DNA of 64,000 bases, taken from positions 1,292,178-1,356,177 of the forward strand of contig NZ_JACLZK010000001.1 in NCBI RefSeq assembly GCF_014253065.1, written 5' to 3'. The position numbers were made by a program, and so were the translations under genes. The notes under the pieces were generated by a model, which made no database searches, was not told the DNA's origin, and saw nothing but the letters and a program-made list of their open reading frames with translations. This stretch comes from Campylobacter massiliensis. Its GTDB lineage: Bacteria; Campylobacterota; Campylobacteria; Campylobacterales; Campylobacteraceae. How positions within the stretch are numbered: the first letter of the stretch is position 1; each line of letters starts with the position of its first letter. Of the stretch, positions 16,514-27,098 are shown one piece after another.

Positions 16514-18010
16514 ATGAGTTTTCGTATTAACACTAACGTAAACGCACTCAACACACACGCAAACGCAGTCGGTAATAACCGCAACCTTTCTCTTTCTTTG
16601 GGTAAACTTAGCTCAGGTTTGAGAATTCAAACAGCAGCGGACGACGCTTCCGGTCTATCTATCGCTGATAGCCTTCGCTCTCAAGCTTCTGCCCTTGGTC
16701 AAGCTATCGCTAACGGTAACGACGCTATCGGTATCATCCAAGTAGCCGACAAAGCTATGGATGAGCAGCTAAAAATTCTTGATACTATCAAGGTAAAAGC
16801 TACTCAATCAGCTCAAGATGGTCAAACTACTCAGTCTCGTCAAGCGCTTCAAGCAGACATCGTTCGTCTAATGGAAGAGCTAGACAACATCGGCAATACG
16901 ACGTCTTTCAACGGTCAGCAGTTACTAAACGGAACGTTCTCTAATAAAGAGTTCCAAATCGGCGCTTATTCAAACCAAACAGTTAAGGCTTCTATCGGCG
17001 CTACAACGTCAGATAAGATCGGTCTAACAAGATTTGAGAGCTCAAAACTTTTAACTGGATTTGCTAAAGTTGATCTTAAGTTCTTAAATGTTGACGGAGT
17101 AAACGATGTTAAAGTAGCGCAAGCGACTGTTTCATCTGGTCTTGGTAACGGACTAGGAGCTTTGGCAGAAAATATCAACAAGGTTTCAGATAAGACCGGC
17201 GTTAGGGCTACGTTTGATGTTACTTGGGTAGCATCTAAAGCAATAAGCGGCGGTCTAGTTAAATCTCTTACTATCAACGGCGTTAAGATAGGCGACCTTG
17301 AAGTAAAAGCAAATGATTCAAACGGTGCTTTGGTAAACGCTATCAATGCCGTGAAAGATCAAACTGGAGTTGAAGCGTCAGTAAATACCGAAGGTAAAAT
17401 GGTTTTAACAAGCAGACAAGGTCGTGCTATTGAGATCAAAGGTAAAGATATTAGTGCTGGTCTTGGCGGAAAAGGTGTTAAGGCGAACGGTTCTTCTTTA
17501 ACTGCTGGCTTCGTTGGTAGATTAAATTTGGTTCGTCTAGACGGACGCGATATTAAGATGAGCGGTGCACTACTTTCTAAGGCATTTAGTGATAAAGGCG
17601 GTGCGCAACAATCTGTATCATTGAGAGATGTAAGAGGTCAAATAGATAAAAACTTGGCTACCGCTATGGGCTTCCAAAGAATGAGTAAAAATATAAGCTC
17701 TAACCAATCAGCAGGCGTTATGACTCTACGTGGCGCGATGGCTGTTATGGATATCGCTGAGTCAGCTCAAAAAACTCTTGATCAGATCCGCTCAGACCTA
17801 GGTTCTGTTCAAAATCAGCTTGTTGCAACCGTAAACAACATCACGGTTACTCAAGTAAACGTAAAATCAGCCGAATCTCAAATCAGAGACGTTGATTTTG
17901 CTGCCGAGTCGGCAAACTTCTCTAAGTTTAACATCCTTGCTCAGTCAGGAAGTTATGCTATGAGCCAAGCTAACTCTGTTCAGCAAAACGTTCTAAGACT
18001 ACTTCAGTAG
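16514..18010 (+). CDS. flaA: Flagellin
   Basis: The 498-residue filament subunit has the conserved D0/D1 termini ([19 protein letters not shown] at the start; [20 protein letters not shown] near the end) and a variable central region of about residues 180-390. That central region is where O-linked pseudaminic acid is attached in Campylobacter. The adjoining maf and pse genes supply the sugar and the transferase. Codon use favours highly expressed codons, unlike the GC-rich neighbours. RBS AAAAGGATTTACA. Only one flagellin gene is present here, whereas many campylobacters have tandem flaA and flaB. Confidence 0.96.
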   Translation: MSFRINTNVNALNTHANAVGNNRNLSLSLGKLSSGLRIQTAADDASGLSIADSLRSQASALGQAIANGNDAIGIIQVADKAMDEQLKILDTIKVKATQSAQDGQTTQSRQALQADIVRLMEELDNIGNTTSFNGQQLLNGTFSNKEFQIGAYSNQTVKASIGATTSDKIGLTRFESSKLLTGFAKVDLKFLNVDGVNDVKVAQATVSSGLGNGLGALAENINKVSDKTGVRATFDVTWVASKAISGGLVKSLTINGVKIGDLEVKANDSNGALVNAINAVKDQTGVEASVNTEGKMVLTSRQGRAIEIKGKDISAGLGGKGVKANGSSLTAGFVGRLNLVRLDGRDIKMSGALLSKAFSDKGGAQQSVSLRDVRGQIDKNLATAMGFQRMSKNISSNQSAGVMTLRGAMAVMDIAESAQKTLDQIRSDLGSVQNQLVATVNNITVTQVNVKSAESQIRDVDFAAESANFSKFNILAQSGSYAMSQANSVQQNVLRLLQ

Positions 18011-18094
18011 TATGAAACATTTCTAGTAAAGTAAGGTCGTTTTAGGCTTTACTAAACCATATATCTTGAGATTACTACAGTAGTCGAAAGTTTT

Positions 18095-18131
18095 CTATAT
18101 GAGATAAATCTATCTCATATAGTTGTTTTTT
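18095..18131 (+). terminator. Flagellin terminator
   Basis: CTATATGAGATA and TATCTCATATAG form a perfect 12-bp stem with a 4-base loop, followed by TTGTTTTTT. It lies 85 bases after the flagellin stop. Confidence 0.85.
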
Positions 18132-18159
18132 GTTGAGTGTGCTTATAATACGCAAACAA

Positions 18160-18190
18160 AAGTCCTAGATTGTTTATTAATCTAGGACTT
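18160..18190. terminator. Second stem-loop between flaA and maf
   Basis: AAGTCCTAGATT and AATCTAGGACTT form a perfect 12-bp stem with a 7-base loop. On the plus strand it is followed by ATTCTACTTTT. It may be a backup terminator, acting on flaA or, from the other side, on maf. Confidence 0.6.
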
Positions 18191-18315
18191 ATTCTACTTT
18201 TACTATATTCGTTTTATTATTTCAAAAAATTTTTATTTAAAAACAAATTAACTAGCTCAATATTTTAAGCGTTTTAAGGCAAGTAATTAAACAAAGAGAT
18301 GGTCAAATTTGGCTA

Positions 18316-18393
18316 TAAGATTTTCTTGCCTCTCTGGAAATACAATAAAACAAACAAGTGCGACACGCAGGTTGCCGTGTCTAGAAAATCTTA
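18316..18393. other. Nested inverted repeat 3' of maf
   Basis: TAAGATTTTCT (18316-18326) is repeated exactly in inverse at 18383-18393. Inside lies a second inverted pair, GACACG / CGTGTC (18362-18367 and 18376-18381). It occupies the space between convergent flaA and maf and belongs to no open frame. Confidence 0.5.
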
Positions 18394-18458
18394 AATGTAG
18401 TTTACCAAGAAAAGTCGCTACTAAAAAATTTAGTTACAAAGGTTTGCCTTTTTAGAGC

Positions 18459-20510
18459 CTAAAAAGACAATTTAAAATCTTCTTTAGCTTCCCCTATCTC
18501 ATTTTTAGTTATGAGATTTCGTTTTTTTAATTCCCTAACCAAATTTTTAGATGCTTTTTTTGTAACTTCTATTTCGGCATTTAGTCCGCCTGCAGCTGAA
18601 AATAGCCAGTATTTATGCATTTCTATCCACTCGATCAATTTATTTACTTTTTGCATTACCGTATCGCTTGGAGCTACAGAAATTTTAGCAAGTTCTAGTT
18701 CTTGGTGATAAATAGATATGGACACGATATTTTCAATGAAAGGTTTAAATTTGGCTCTGGAGATAGTTTCTTTTGCTTTATCTATCTTGTTAGAAATTTC
18801 AACTAATTGTGGGAAAAGTTCCTTGGTTATTTTATTTTCGTCTCTTAGCTTTATAATCTCGTCTATTTTAGGCACGATATCTAAGAATACTGTTTCTATT
18901 ATTCGCTTAGCCTCGCTCTCGATACTGAGCTTTTTTACTATAAATTTATATGCTTTTACTAGATTCTTATTAACATCATCATCTTTTACGGGTTTGATAT
19001 GTGGTAGTTTTTTTGGTTTTTTGTTTTCACAAAGCTTCTTTAGCGTTTCTAAAAATGGCTTTTCTATGCTGCCTTCTATTCTTGCGCCGCCCTCGGTGCA
19101 GTTGTATGTCGTTATGTCCTTTTTATTTGATTGTTCGATGTCGGCTTCAAATTGATTTCTAAATTTATCCCAAATATATGTTGTTCGCACTTCGCCCTCT
19201 CCGCCATAGGCTTTGATATAGAGGTATTCGTCTGCTTGAGCAAATGCGTGTCCTGTTGCGTGAGACTTGCCGTCTGGGGCAAAGGCTAAGTCTTGTCCGA
19301 TCAAAATAATGTTTTTATGCCCTAATACGTAAGCCAGCTGATAGGCTTGGTTTGCTGTAGAATGCCCAAGCCCTAAGTAGCCGTATTTTCTTAGCTTAAA
19401 CGCCGTTTCGTTTTGTTGAGGCCTCATGGTGAGAACTAGACGGCGCGGTAGGATATTTTTTATAGTCTGTTTGTGGGTTAATGAAGCGACTATAAAATAA
19501 ATATCTTCGTCAAATTTTTTGTTTTTATGTTTAAAAAAGCTAGACGTCGCCTCTACGCGTTCGATAGAAGTCACATAGTCTGGTTTAATTTTATGCTTTA
19601 GTAATATTGGGTAAGAGGCATCAAGACTGATAACGGTAACGTAAGGAGCAAATTTTTTGAGCGTATCAAGTTGCTTATCTAGACTAGGGCCTGTTGAGAC
19701 GATTACTGCCGTATCCATTGATTTGTAGCGTTTTTTTACAAGATCTACATAGGAGTAGTTTGTGATCATCGTCGGCAAATTTTCTATATGCTGTCTAACG
19801 CCTATTAGATTATCGTCGATACTATTGCCGTGACCTGCAACCATTTGAGATATAGCCTTGGTAAATTCTTGATTTATTTTCATGCAATCTTCGCTAAAAT
19901 CGTCGTAAAAATGCGAGTGTATATGGAGGTCATAAATTTTGGCGTATGACGCAAATTTGTGATTGCAGATCAGATAATAAAACTGCGTATATGTGGCAAA
20001 TTCAGAGAAAAATAGCGTTAATCGCTCGCTCGCGAGTTCTTGCGATAAATCGACTAAATTTAGCGTTGCGTAAATGATTTCTATTTCAGGTTCGACGACG
20101 ACGATTTTTTGATGGGTTTCGTTTTTTAAGAGCGCTTTATATAGTACCCCGTTGCCTAGTCCGTAAAAATACATAATTGGATAGCGTTTATACTCTTTTT
20201 CGACGGAGTCCAGTGTTTCTTGTACGTCTTTAACTGGATTTTCATAGACGTATTTTAGGGTTTTGTTATTTATGATATTTATATCGATGGGGTCTTTGCC
20301 GATAAAGATGTCATAATCCTTCATTTCTTCCATTCCCCAAAGGCGTGCGGCTAAAATTTCATCCTGCTGAAAGAGGGCATTAAGGTTGCGTTTAAAGACT
20401 GGATTTTGCGGTCCCTCCGTGTTTGTCATCTCTTGTTTTTTTACATCTTGTTTAGTTTTTTTTGTGCTTTGATGGTTTAAATTTAACTTTTTATCCGCTT
20501 CTTTTGCCAT
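18459..20510 (-). CDS. maf: Motility accessory factor (Maf) flagellin glycosyltransferase
   Basis: The 683-residue protein contains the central MptE/DUF115-like domain of Maf proteins (for example VVVEPEIEIIYA, AVIVSTGPSLDKQL, VISLDASYPILLKHKIKPD and IILIGQDLAFA). Maf proteins transfer pseudaminic or related nonulosonic acids to serine or threonine of flagellin in the cytoplasm before export. It overlaps the end of pseI by 28 bases and ends the pse operon, facing flaA. The N-terminal 40 residues are lysine-rich and low in complexity. The sugar specificity is inferred from the neighbouring pse genes. Confidence 0.9.
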   Translation of the reverse strand: MAKEADKKLNLNHQSTKKTKQDVKKQEMTNTEGPQNPVFKRNLNALFQQDEILAARLWGMEEMKDYDIFIGKDPIDINIINNKTLKYVYENPVKDVQETLDSVEKEYKRYPIMYFYGLGNGVLYKALLKNETHQKIVVVEPEIEIIYATLNLVDLSQELASERLTLFFSEFATYTQFYYLICNHKFASYAKIYDLHIHSHFYDDFSEDCMKINQEFTKAISQMVAGHGNSIDDNLIGVRQHIENLPTMITNYSYVDLVKKRYKSMDTAVIVSTGPSLDKQLDTLKKFAPYVTVISLDASYPILLKHKIKPDYVTSIERVEATSSFFKHKNKKFDEDIYFIVASLTHKQTIKNILPRRLVLTMRPQQNETAFKLRKYGYLGLGHSTANQAYQLAYVLGHKNIILIGQDLAFAPDGKSHATGHAFAQADEYLYIKAYGGEGEVRTTYIWDKFRNQFEADIEQSNKKDITTYNCTEGGARIEGSIEKPFLETLKKLCENKKPKKLPHIKPVKDDDVNKNLVKAYKFIVKKLSIESEAKRIIETVFLDIVPKIDEIIKLRDENKITKELFPQLVEISNKIDKAKETISRAKFKPFIENIVSISIYHQELELAKISVAPSDTVMQKVNKLIEWIEMHKYWLFSAAGGLNAEIEVTKKASKNLVRELKKRNLITKNEIGEAKEDFKLSF

Positions 20511-21550
20511 TTTCTCTCCTTTTTATAGATCTTTTTTTCTATTCTCTCGCTAAATTTTATCTCTCTTTTTGCTTTTTTGCCTAGTAATTCGGGTAAAAAT
20601 TTAGGGTGTAAGCCGTACCCCGGGCGTACGCTTTTTACGTTTTTTTCACTAAAAATTTCGCCCTTTTTGATATCCGTGCAAGCGTAAAGCGAGCGGGAAA
20701 AGCGGCGATTTTGCACGGCTTTTTCGTCTAGCTCGTAGTTTACTTTACCAAGCAGCGCTTCGGCGTCTCGCACGGCTTTTACCATTTGGCTAAACTCCCG
20801 CTCGTCCAAGCTAAAGGCCTCATCGACGCTGCGAACGCTTTTATCTAAGATAAAGTGCTTTTCTACGATACGAGCGCCCAGGCTCATGGCGACTACGGGC
20901 GCCACGATGCCTAGCGTATGGTCTGAAAAGCCGACCTCTACGCCAAATTTACGCTTCATATCTGCTATCGTGCGTAGATTCATCCCGTCAAGCGGAGCGG
21001 GGTAACTAGACGTACATTTTAAAAGCGCGATCCGCTCGTTTCCCGCATCTTTGCAAATTTGCACGACGTCGGCGATTTCTTGCTCGGTCGCGATGCCCGT
21101 GGAGATTATGATCGGTTTGCCTTTGAGCGCGACGTACCGCACAAAATCATAGTCCGTCACCTCAAAACTTGCTATCTTGTAAGCGGGCGGGTTAAATTTC
21201 TCTAAAAAGTCCGCGTCGTCTCTGCAAAACGGGCTTGAAAAGCAGATGAGCCCTTCGTCCCGCGCCGCGGCAAAAAGCCGCTCGTGCCACTCGCGCGGCG
21301 TCAGAGCTTGCTTGTAGAGCTCATATAAATTCGCTCCGTCCCACAGCCCGCCTTTTATCATGAAATCCTCGCCGCGCGAATCTAGCGTGAGGCTATCTGG
21401 CGTGTATGTTTGTAGCTTTATGGCGTCGGCTCCCGCGCGTTTGGCTGCTTTTATCGTGTCAAGCGCCGTTTGCAGGCTGCCCGAGTGATTTGCCGAGAGT
21501 TCGGCGATGATAAAAACCTTTTTGTCCGTGTCGAAATTTGCTATTTTCAT
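20483..21550 (-). CDS. pseI: Pseudaminic acid synthase PseI
   Basis: Condenses phosphoenolpyruvate with 2,4-diacetamido-2,4,6-trideoxy-L-altrose to give pseudaminic acid (NeuB family). The 355 residues comprise a TIM-barrel domain with FIIAELSANHSGSL, ADAIKLQTYTPD and GFSDHTLG, then a C-terminal SAF antifreeze-like domain (SLYACTDIKKGEIFSEKNVKSVRPG). Its membership in a complete pse cluster favours PseI over NeuB or LegI. The 3' end overlaps maf. It begins 8 bases after the end of pseH. Confidence 0.94.
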   Translation of the reverse strand: MKIANFDTDKKVFIIAELSANHSGSLQTALDTIKAAKRAGADAIKLQTYTPDSLTLDSRGEDFMIKGGLWDGANLYELYKQALTPREWHERLFAAARDEGLICFSSPFCRDDADFLEKFNPPAYKIASFEVTDYDFVRYVALKGKPIIISTGIATEQEIADVVQICKDAGNERIALLKCTSSYPAPLDGMNLRTIADMKRKFGVEVGFSDHTLGIVAPVVAMSLGARIVEKHFILDKSVRSVDEAFSLDEREFSQMVKAVRDAEALLGKVNYELDEKAVQNRRFSRSLYACTDIKKGEIFSEKNVKSVRPGYGLHPKFLPELLGKKAKREIKFSERIEKKIYKKERKWQKKRIKS

Positions 21551-21558
21551 AAATTTTC

Positions 21559-22035
21559 CTAACTTTTAGCCATTATATCAAGTTTGCGTAAAGATAGCGA
21601 CATATAGCTCATTTGCTCGTCGCGCCCGTAAATTTCAAAGCCGAATTTACGGTATAGCGCGATCGCTTTTTCGTTTTCGTTGTAGGCGCACGATTTTAGC
21701 TCGCCGACTTTAAGCGTTTTGGCGGCGTATTCTACGATTGTTTGCATTAGGATTTTGCCTTTGCCTTTTAGCTGGGGATTTGCGTAAATGCCAAATTCGC
21801 ACGAGTCCGCCGCGATATCCACGAAATCGATCACGCCGATATAGTCGCTATCCTCTTTTACTAAAAAATATCTTTTTGTTTCGTCGTTTTTTAAATTTGA
21901 GATAAAGTTTCTGTGCTCTTGCTCGCTCACGCTTTTGTTTTTCATGTATTTTGCGACTCGCTCGTCGTTTCGCCAACGTAAAATCATCAAAATTTGCTCG
22001 TCCGTTAGATCGGTGAAATTTATAAGTTCAAGCAT
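21559..22035 (-). CDS. pseH: PseH N-acetyltransferase
   Basis: GNAT-fold enzyme that acetylates the 4-amino group of UDP-4-amino-4,6-dideoxy-beta-L-AltNAc, the third step to pseudaminic acid. The 158-residue protein begins MLELINFTDLTDEQ and carries the acetyl-CoA loop region NPQLKGKGKILM. I start it at the ATG overlapping the pseG stop by 16 bases; an upstream in-frame start would add a 15-residue arginine-rich stretch read from inside pseG and is rejected. Confidence 0.92.
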   Translation of the reverse strand: MLELINFTDLTDEQILMILRWRNDERVAKYMKNKSVSEQEHRNFISNLKNDETKRYFLVKEDSDYIGVIDFVDIAADSCEFGIYANPQLKGKGKILMQTIVEYAAKTLKVGELKSCAYNENEKAIALYRKFGFEIYGRDEQMSYMSLSLRKLDIMAKS

Positions 22036-22880
22036 ATTTCGTCCACCTCGTAGATCTCGCGCCCGTTTGCCGCTAGCCACTGCGCCATCTCGTTTTGATT
22101 ATCCGCGACGCGCACGGCTTTAAATTTCGCGCCCAAAACCAGCGCTTCGTTTACGAGCGAGCTAGCCGAAATCACTAAAATTTCGCTTTCGTTCATCAGT
22201 CGCGCAACCTCGTTTGAGTTTATAAAAAGGCTAAAATTCGGCTCGCTATCCGCCAAATTTTGCAAATTTGCCAAATTTACGTTCGCGCTCGTCGTGATAG
22301 TGGCTACTTTTTTGTTTTTGGCGAGCAAATTTGAGGCGATTTTGGCGGTCAAATTTAGCGCGTCCGTGCCGCCTAGCGCGATGAAATAGTCGAATTTTTT
22401 CTCGCGTTTGATTTTTGCTTCGTCGTAAAACTCGCTCCTAACTAGCGGCGAAAAAACCAGCTCGCAGTTTGCGGGCACTAGATTTACGTATTTTTGGGGC
22501 TGGGCGTAGATATTTACGTTTAGCAAGTAGTCGCAAAAATGCTCTTTGTAGTTGTCGTCAAAGCTTAAAATTTTGATGTTCGTTTGTTCTTTGATTAGCT
22601 TTTCGTCCGCCGCGCTGATGCCGTAATGATCGATCACTAGAAGCTCAAATTTATGCTGTTTTATCAAATTTACTAGTTCACCTATATCGGCGCTTTTTAG
22701 CGTAAAAACGGGGTAGGGTATCTCGTCTGCTAGGCTGCCCTGCATGTCGATGCAAGCAAAGCTAGCGTCTTTAAAATTTTGCGCCAAAATGAGATCGCGC
22801 CTAACGTGCCCGTGTCCGATTTTCGAGCCGCTATCTGCGCGAATGAGGGTTTTTAGGTTTGAAATTTCGCTAAAATTCAT
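22020..22880 (-). CDS. pseG: PseG UDP-sugar hydrolase
   Basis: Removes UDP from UDP-2,4-diacetamido-2,4,6-trideoxy-beta-L-altropyranose, the fourth step of the pathway. The GT-B-like 286-residue protein has the N-terminal loop ADSGSKIGHGHVRRDL with the catalytic-type His, and a C-terminal nucleotide-binding half (FIALGGTDALNLTAKIA, ISASSLVNEAL). The start overlaps the end of the small membrane protein gene by 11 bases, indicating coupling. Confidence 0.93.
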   Translation of the reverse strand: MNFSEISNLKTLIRADSGSKIGHGHVRRDLILAQNFKDASFACIDMQGSLADEIPYPVFTLKSADIGELVNLIKQHKFELLVIDHYGISAADEKLIKEQTNIKILSFDDNYKEHFCDYLLNVNIYAQPQKYVNLVPANCELVFSPLVRSEFYDEAKIKREKKFDYFIALGGTDALNLTAKIASNLLAKNKKVATITTSANVNLANLQNLADSEPNFSLFINSNEVARLMNESEILVISASSLVNEALVLGAKFKAVRVADNQNEMAQWLAANGREIYEVDEICLNL

Positions 22881-23094
22881 CAAGTTTTTCCGCCAAATTT
22901 AAAATCCTAAGCGTCAAGCACACGGCGGCGATGAGGTAAACTGCGCCGGCGGAGGCGAAAAACAGGATCTGAATCTCATTTAGCCCGCGGTAGCTGGCCG
23001 CTAGATAGAAAATGTGCAAGATCCCCGCAACCGCAAAGATTTGCATGAGCGTTCTTGCTACCGATATTTTGGCTTTTAGGTAATCTTTTTGCAT
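22870..23094 (-). CDS. Small two-helix membrane protein inside the pse operon
   Basis: The 74-residue protein has two hydrophobic segments (about residues 15-33 and 43-64) and a short acidic C-terminus. No family is recognised. The start has a good TGAGGAC ribosome binding site that overlaps the pseF stop, and its 3' end overlaps pseG, so it is translationally embedded in the operon. C. jejuni pse genes have no gene I know of in this position. A role in pseudaminic acid handling at the membrane is only a guess from position. Confidence 0.75.
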   Translation of the reverse strand: MQKDYLKAKISVARTLMQIFAVAGILHIFYLAASYRGLNEIQILFFASAGAVYLIAAVCLTLRILNLAEKLDEF

Positions 23095-23100
23095 TTGTCC

Positions 23101-23796
23101 TCAGTCGTAATTTATCCGGTAAAGCTTCTGCGCAAACTCAAAATCCTCAGGCGTATCGATATCGCAGACTAAATTTCGCGGAAGCAAAAACGCCCTTGAG
23201 TGCGGCGCAAAGATCGGTTTTTTCTCCAGCCACGCCTCGCGCCTACCGAAATAAAACGCGCCTGCGTCGTGATAAGCTCGCTCTAGATCTTGCGAGCGAG
23301 TTAGCGCAAACTGCGGGTAAAACATACTTGCGGCGCCGTCCTTGCTAAGCCTAATCGCACGCTGGATGGGGAAGCTAAACTCGGTCGTGGAAAATAAAAA
23401 CTCGCACTCCGCTTTCTTAAATTTGCCGTATGCCTCGCGTAAAATTTCTCCCGTGATAAGCGGCGCGGTCGCGTATAGGCAGCAAACGTGCGAGTATTCG
23501 CCGCCTAGCCTTCTCGCCGCGTCCGCTACGGCATCGCTACTGGTGGCGTAGTCGTCGCTTAGCGAGGCATCTCTCATAAACGGGACCTGCGCGCCGAATT
23601 TTACTGCGACGTCTGCTATCAGGGCATCGTCGGTGCTCACTATAACGCGCTCAAAAACGCCCGAATTTAGCGCCGCCTCGATGCTGTAAGCTATCAGCGG
23701 CTTGCCTAAAAAATCTTTAACGTTTTTGCGCGGTATGCGCTTGCTGCCGCCGCGAGCCGGGATGACGCAAAGGGCGCAGTTTTGGTTATATCTCAT
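23101..23796 (-). CDS. pseF: Pseudaminic acid cytidylyltransferase PseF
   Basis: Activates pseudaminic acid with CTP to CMP-Pse, the final donor for Maf. The 231 residues include the CMP-sialate synthetase signature VIPARGGSKRIPRKN near the start, LIAYSIEAALNS and the DIDTPEDFEFA C-terminus. I start at the ATG giving MRYNQNCALCVIPARGG; the upstream in-frame codons lie within pseC coding sequence. It begins just inside 15 bases of the pseC stop and is followed by the small membrane protein gene 6 bases on. Confidence 0.94.
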   Translation of the reverse strand: MRYNQNCALCVIPARGGSKRIPRKNVKDFLGKPLIAYSIEAALNSGVFERVIVSTDDALIADVAVKFGAQVPFMRDASLSDDYATSSDAVADAARRLGGEYSHVCCLYATAPLITGEILREAYGKFKKAECEFLFSTTEFSFPIQRAIRLSKDGAASMFYPQFALTRSQDLERAYHDAGAFYFGRREAWLEKKPIFAPHSRAFLLPRNLVCDIDTPEDFEFAQKLYRINYD

Positions 23797-23809
23797 CAAA
23801 TTTACCGCC

Positions 23810-24940
23810 CTAAACCCTGCAGCCTTGCGGCGCGTCAAAACCCTTTAAAACCTCAAAAAGCGCGTCTGCGACGAAATTTGCGTCCTCTGGGCTCATGCAC
23901 TGATGGCACGGGATACTAAGCTCGGCCGCGTAAAAATCATCGGCGCTAGGCACCGAGATATCGCCGTAGCGCTCGCGGTAAAAGCTAAATTTATAAGTCG
24001 GCTTATAGTGTACCTGCACGCCGATGCCGCGCGCGTGAAGGGCGGCGAAAATGTCCTCTTTGGCGCACCAAAACTGGCGAAAGAGCAAGACAGGGTAGAG
24101 GTGGCGCGAGCTAACGACGTCGCCAGGTAACTTCACGGTGCTAAAATACGGGTTTTTATCAAATTTTTCGTCGTAAAATTTGGCGATTTTCTCGCGCGCC
24201 GCAATGGTTTCGTCTAGCCTTTTTAGCTGATTTAGCCCTAGCGCGCAGGCGACGTCTGGCAGGCGGTAGTTGTAGCCAAGCACGCTCTGGTCGCTATCCC
24301 ATAGGCGTTTTTTAGTTATGCCGTGCGAGCGGTAAAGACGTGTCAGTCTCGCGATCTCGTCGTCGTTGGTTGCTAGCGCGCCGCCCTCAAAGGTCGTTAG
24401 CGGCTTAACTGGGTGAAAGCTAAAAATGCTAACGTCCGCTTTTGCGCCGACTTTTACGCCGCTTAGCCTGCTGCCCAGCGCGTGCGAAGCGTCGTCAAGC
24501 ACCTTTATGCCGCGCTCTTTGGCTAGTTTTAGGATGGCGTCTAAATTTACGGGATTGCCGCCGAAATCAACCGCGGTTATGACTTTCGTTTTAGGCGTGA
24601 TGAGGCTTGCTAGCGCGTTTTCGTCGATATTTCCATCAAATTTGACTGGCGCGAATTTAACCTCCGCTCCCGCCATTAGCGCCGCATTTGCCGTCGCCGC
24701 AAACGTGATGGGCGTCGTTACGACCTCGTCGCCCTCTCTCACGCCTAGCGCCAGATATGCGACGTGAAGTGCGCTCGTCGCCGAGTTCATCGCTACGACG
24801 TGCTTTACGTTGACGTATTTTGCGATCGCCTGTTCAAATTCGCCGACCTTGTCGCCGCCGGTTAGGATATCGTCTTTTAGGGCGCTCACGACGGCAGCGA
24901 TGTCGGAGTCGGTGATTTGTTGTCTGCTGTAGGGTATCAT
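23810..24940 (-). CDS. pseC: PseC aminotransferase
   Basis: PLP-dependent enzyme that aminates C4 of UDP-2-acetamido-2,6-dideoxy-beta-L-arabino-hexos-4-ulose, the second step to pseudaminic acid. The 376-residue DegT/DnrJ-type protein has the PLP-lysine segment FSFHPVKPLTTFEGG and the phosphate-binding ATSALHVAYLALG. Start at MIPYSRQQ follows AAGGATAAAA. A longer open frame reaches 25012, but its extra 24 codons are made of fold-back repeat sequence and are rejected. A class 2 element ends 21 bases upstream of the ATG. Confidence 0.95.
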   Translation of the reverse strand: MIPYSRQQITDSDIAAVVSALKDDILTGGDKVGEFEQAIAKYVNVKHVVAMNSATSALHVAYLALGVREGDEVVTTPITFAATANAALMAGAEVKFAPVKFDGNIDENALASLITPKTKVITAVDFGGNPVNLDAILKLAKERGIKVLDDASHALGSRLSGVKVGAKADVSIFSFHPVKPLTTFEGGALATNDDEIARLTRLYRSHGITKKRLWDSDQSVLGYNYRLPDVACALGLNQLKRLDETIAAREKIAKFYDEKFDKNPYFSTVKLPGDVVSSRHLYPVLLFRQFWCAKEDIFAALHARGIGVQVHYKPTYKFSFYRERYGDISVPSADDFYAAELSIPCHQCMSPEDANFVADALFEVLKGFDAPQGCRV

Positions 24941-24961
24941 TTTTATCCTTTTTGCGCTTTC

Positions 24962-25076
24962 GGCTTGTCTTTTTCCGCTATACGTCGTTAAATTTAAAAT
25001 TTTCTCGGTCACGTATTTTATATACGCTCCCTCGCAAATTTTAAATTTGCCTCATCTAACGAAAAAATACTTCGCC
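24962..25076 (+). repeat. Fold-back element, class 2 (copy d5)
   Basis: AAATTTAAAATTTTC pairs with GCAAATTTTAAATTT; the centre is CGTAT/ATACG. The GGCTTGTC end is 21 bases upstream of the pseC start; the element separates pseB from pseC. Confidence 0.85.
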
Positions 25077-25122
25077 TCGTTTTTTATAAATTTTATACGC
25101 TTAACTCACATTTCAGTCAAAT

Positions 25123-26121
<999 letters not shown>

Positions 26122-26138
26122 TTATTTTTGCCTTTCGC

Positions 26139-26250
26139 GGCTCGTTTTTTGCCGTACGTCTTAAATTTAAATTCGCTTGGCCGCGTATTTTGCATACGCT
26201 CCTTCGCAAATTTTTAAATTTGTCTCGCCTAGCTAAAACGATTCGCCGTT
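26139..26250 (+). repeat. Fold-back element, class 2 (copy d6)
   Basis: A somewhat shorter copy: AAATTTAAATTCGC pairs with GCAAATTTTTAAATTT around a CGTAT/ATACG centre. The GGCTCG end is 17 bases upstream of the pseB start codon. Confidence 0.75.
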
Positions 26251-26344
26251 TATTTAAATTTTATGCAGTCGGAGCAAAAACTGTGCCTTAAATTTGATTC
26301 AAAATTTAGCTCATTAAATTTGTTTAGGTGCGGTATTTTTGCTT

Positions 26345-26905
26345 TTACTTCAAAATCCTAGGCAGAGTAATACCCTCCTGCGCCTGATACTTCCCTTTTT
26401 TGTCCGCATATGTCACTTCGCACGGCTCGTCCCCCTCGATAAATAGCACCTGCGCGATGCCTTCGTTCGCGTAAATTTTAGCCGGTAGCGGCGTCGTATT
26501 TGATATCTCGATCGTGATGTGCCCCTTAAATCCCGGCTCAAAAGGCGTGACGTTTACGATGATGCCACATCTTGCGTAGGTGCTTTTGCCTAGGCAGATA
26601 GCTAGCACGTTATCGGGCATGTTAAAGTACTCGATAGTGCGCGCTAGAGCGAATGAATTTGGCGGTACGATGCACACGTCGCCTTTAAAATCTACCACGT
26701 TTTTCTCGTCGAAATTTTTCGGGTCCACGACGGTGCCGCCGATGTTCGTAAAGATTTTAAACTCATTTCCGACTCGTATATCATACCCGTAGCTAGACAC
26801 TCCGTAGCTCACCACGCCGCGTCCGACTTGCTCCTCGGCAAACGGCACTATCATCGCCTTTTCGTGCGACATTTTGCGTATCCAGGCGTCAGATTTTAGC
26901 CCCAT
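26345..26905 (-). CDS. dcd: dCTP deaminase
   Basis: Converts dCTP to dUTP for thymidylate synthesis. The 186 residues match Dcd (E. coli 193), with [13 protein letters not shown], the nucleotide-binding [15 protein letters not shown] and the catalytic-glutamate segment GHITIEISN. In C. jejuni dcd lies between accB and pseB; here pseB is adjacent but accB is 10 kb away. RBS upstream is weak (AAAGGTAAAAA). Confidence 0.95.
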   Translation of the reverse strand: MGLKSDAWIRKMSHEKAMIVPFAEEQVGRGVVSYGVSSYGYDIRVGNEFKIFTNIGGTVVDPKNFDEKNVVDFKGDVCIVPPNSFALARTIEYFNMPDNVLAICLGKSTYARCGIIVNVTPFEPGFKGHITIEISNTTPLPAKIYANEGIAQVLFIEGDEPCEVTYADKKGKYQAQEGITLPRILK

Positions 26906-27056
26906 TTTTTACCTTTATTTTAAATTTACGCGATTATAACATAATTTAAATTTACGTAAAATTTGAGCGAAGTTCTACGCTAAATTTTATCAAATTTGAA
27001 TATTTTGCTAGTAAATTTTCTTATTTTTTATAATTAATTTTTAAATTAAAGCTTAG

Positions 27057-27062
27057 TATAAT
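27057..27062 (+). promoter_or_regulatory. Promoter of the autotransporter gene
   Basis: TATAAT lies 36 bases before the ATG at 27099, downstream of a strongly T-rich region (27003-27050) with periodic T runs, as is usual for Campylobacter sigma-70 promoters. Confidence 0.65.
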
Positions 27063-27098
27063 AACATATTTTAAATTCTCTTAAACGAAAGGAAAATA

